A stretch of 14,379 nucleotides of DNA from JAHEIJ01 sp040235565 (GTDB lineage: Bacteria > Pseudomonadota > Gammaproteobacteria > UBA6429 > Thiohalophilaceae), in assembly GCA_040235565.1 (NCBI GenBank), contig JBECLA010000059.1:1-14379 (forward strand), given 5' to 3'. The notes beneath the pieces were generated by a model. That model saw only the letters and a program-made list of their open reading frames with translations. It did no database searches and was not told the origin of the DNA. Below, piece by piece: positions 12,731-14,379 of this stretch (positions are counted from its first letter, which is position 1; each line of letters opens with the position of its first letter). The translations under genes were made by a program, and so were the position numbers.

Positions 12731-14379
12731 ATGCAGGCAGTTGTTGAACAGATTTTCGAGACAACCGGCGCGCAGCACCAGGCCGCGCCGATTGTTGTAG
12801 TTGGAACCGGACCGGTCGGGATCCGTGTAGTACAGGCATTGCTCCGCCGCAATCCGGATGCGGCGGTGGTGATATACGGTGATGAACCCTGGGAACCCTA
12901 TAATCGCGTGCGGCTAACACTGTTATTGTCTGGTGAAATCAAGCAAGAAAACATCAGTAATAAACCGGTAATTCCTGCTACCGCGAGGGTTGTGCAGCAC
13001 CATAATTGTGCGGTGCTCGCCATCGACAGGGATGAACGCCGTATCATTGATGTTACAGGACGACATCAAGCCTATTCAACTTTGATTCTGGCGACGGGCT
13101 CCCGCCCGCATATTCCGGAAATTCCCGGTACGCATCTGGCAGGGGTGTTTACCTTTCGAAACATGTCCGACGCACAACAGTTACAGGCCAGGCGTATCCG
13201 GAGTCGCCAGGTCGTGGTGATCGGTGGTGGATTATTAGGACTCGAAGCGGCGCGTGCTATGCAGCGCCAGCATACTGATGTTGTAGTCATCGAGCACACC
13301 CGTCATTTACTGAATCGACAGTTGGATGAAGAAAGTTCCGAATTGTTGCGAGAGCACATCATGGGGCTGGGAGTGCGTGTACTTCTCAGGGAGAGCGTAA
13401 AGGAGATCATGGGAGGTTATCAGGTCAAAGGAGTACGTCTGAGAAGTGACAAGGTTATCGAATGCGATACGGTCATCATTTCGACCGGCATAAAGCCAAA
13501 TATTGACCTGGCGAGAGATGCGCAGCTTAGTGTCGGACGAGGTATTCGTGTCAATGATCACATGCAGACCACTGATCCATGCATTTATGCAGTGGGTGAA
13601 TGTGCTGAACATCGCGACCATGTTTATGGCCTGGTCGCACCGGGTATAGAACAGGCAGAAGTCGCTGCGCATTGTATTTTTAACGGACGGTCTCGATATA
13701 ACGGCTCAATTGCCGCCACGAAACAGAAAGTTGTCAACATGTCAATTTTCAGTATGGGGCTGGTAAACAAAGAGGATTCTTCACGGGATTTGCAGGAAGT
13801 CATATACAAGGGGAGTGAGCAAGGTATTTATCGCAAGCTGATGTTACATCGAGGTCGTCTTATGGGTGCGATTGCAACGGGTGTCTGGGATGAACAGACA
13901 CGGATACAGGAAGTCATCAGCAAACAAGGCCGAATCTGGCCGTGGCAATTAAATCGCTTTCGTCGTCTGGGGTTGCTTTGGCCAGAAGTGGAGGATAAAT
14001 CAGTAGCTGGATGGCCGGCTGGCGCAACAGTGTGTAATTGTACCGGCGTAACGCGTGGTGAACTCAGTCAAGCGATACAAAATGGCAGTACGACACTGGC
14101 CGCGGTGAAAGCCTGTACCTCGGCGTCGACAGTATGTGGAAGCTGTGAACCCCTGTTGACGGAAATGTTGGGCAATCAGGCAAGTCGGCAAGCGGTGTTC
14201 GCGGGTAAAACACTCCTCGGACTATCAAGCGGTTTTCTTTTCATCATGCTGGCAGCAATCCTGTCTGGCCCCATTCCCTATGCGTCATCAGTTGATGTCA
14301 TCATCCCCTGGGACAACTTATGGCGCAATGGACTATTCAAGCAGATTAGTGGGTTTACGCTGCTTGGGTTATCGCTAAT
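12731..14379 (+). CDS. NirB/NasB-like FAD oxidoreductase-[2Fe-2S]-membrane fusion, 3' end outside window
   Basis: At least 549 residues are encoded, without a stop before the window edge. The start at 12731 has GGGG five bases upstream. Residues 20-400 form a pyridine-nucleotide-disulfide-type flavoprotein: GTGPVG (25-30, FAD), ATGSRPHIPEIPG, GGGLLG (165-170, NAD(P)H) and YAVGECAEH (286-294) followed by VYGLVAPG, as in nitrite reductase NirB. A BFD-like [2Fe-2S] domain carries C435, C437, C469 and C472 (CNCTGVT and TVCGSC). A hydrophobic segment (about 494-518, ending SGPIPYA), a loop with WRNGLFKQISG and the start of a second hydrophobic segment follow. No siroheme nitrite reductase region appears in the visible part. 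Likely role: membrane-bound transfer of NAD(P)H electrons in nitrate or nitrite use, inferred from NasT control. Confidence 0.85.
   Translation, partial: MQAVVEQIFETTGAQHQAAPIVVVGTGPVGIRVVQALLRRNPDAAVVIYGDEPWEPYNRVRLTLLLSGEIKQENISNKPVIPATARVVQHHNCAVLAIDRDERRIIDVTGRHQAYSTLILATGSRPHIPEIPGTHLAGVFTFRNMSDAQQLQARRIRSRQVVVIGGGLLGLEAARAMQRQHTDVVVIEHTRHLLNRQLDEESSELLREHIMGLGVRVLLRESVKEIMGGYQVKGVRLRSDKVIECDTVIISTGIKPNIDLARDAQLSVGRGIRVNDHMQTTDPCIYAVGECAEHRDHVYGLVAPGIEQAEVAAHCIFNGRSRYNGSIAATKQKVVNMSIFSMGLVNKEDSSRDLQEVIYKGSEQGIYRKLMLHRGRLMGAIATGVWDEQTRIQEVISKQGRIWPWQLNRFRRLGLLWPEVEDKSVAGWPAGATVCNCTGVTRGELSQAIQNGSTTLAAVKACTSASTVCGSCEPLLTEMLGNQASRQAVFAGKTLLGLSSGFLFIMLAAILSGPIPYASSVDVIIPWDNLWRNGLFKQISGFTLLGLSL

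Noticed and set aside
1..14379. CRISPR arrays, tRNA or rRNA genes, insertion sequences
   Set aside because: No regularly spaced repeats, cloverleaf-like sequences, transposase frames or terminal inverted repeats were seen; the window looks like stable chromosomal backbone.

Overview
The window reads as a chromosomal segment of a gammaproteobacterium. It opens with the alpha ribosomal operon (rpsM-rpsK-rpsD-rpoA-rplQ), whose RpoA is close to the enterobacterial form. It continues with uvrA, an MFS transporter and ssb in an order I recall from Pseudomonas (rplQ ... uvrA - MFS - ssb). A zinc-ligand form of S4 and sigma-54/NasT-type nitrogen control suggest a lineage away from the enterics. The genus cannot be fixed from the sequence.

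Layout. 1-3154: alpha operon with a structured leader before rpsM and an intrinsic terminator after rplQ. 3237-4598: a small outer-membrane beta-barrel protein and a SAM-hydrolysing DUF62 protein. 4560-7460: uvrA on the minus strand, overlapping the DUF62 gene tail to tail. 7593-8243: a minus-strand LuxR/CsgD-type regulator with its own promoter and a palindrome at the predicted transcription start. 8594-10495: a YajR-like MFS transporter, ssb and a strong terminator. 10594-11157: a YflT-like small membrane protein. 11237-11731: a soluble protein I do not recognise. 12014-12595: the ANTAR antiterminator nasT behind a well-formed sigma-54 promoter. 12731-end: a large flavoprotein, cut by the window edge.

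The last 2.6 kb form the most interesting unit. A sigma-54 promoter (11950-11966), with two similar 17-bp elements 30 bp apart upstream, should drive nasT under nitrogen control. Between nasT and the next gene the RNA can form two hairpins with six-base loops, AAAGAA and AACGGC. Both have A at loop position 1 and G at position 4, the signature of ANTAR target RNAs. The second hairpin shares bases with the foot of an intrinsic terminator ending in nine T residues, 9 bases before the start codon. The controlled gene encodes a NirB/NasB-like FAD-NAD(P)H oxidoreductase fused to a BFD-type [2Fe-2S] domain and then to a membrane domain. The inferred unit is a nitrate/nitrite-linked, membrane-tethered electron-transfer protein switched on by NasT antitermination. 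No NasS sensor, nitrate reductase or nitrite reductase catalytic subunit lies inside the window, so the substrate link is inference.

Other regulatory structure includes an alpha-operon leader in which one segment can pair either with the rpsM start codon or with an upstream copy of the same sequence. Two genes also have a TATACT box placed so that transcription would begin at the ATG (possible leaderless mRNAs).
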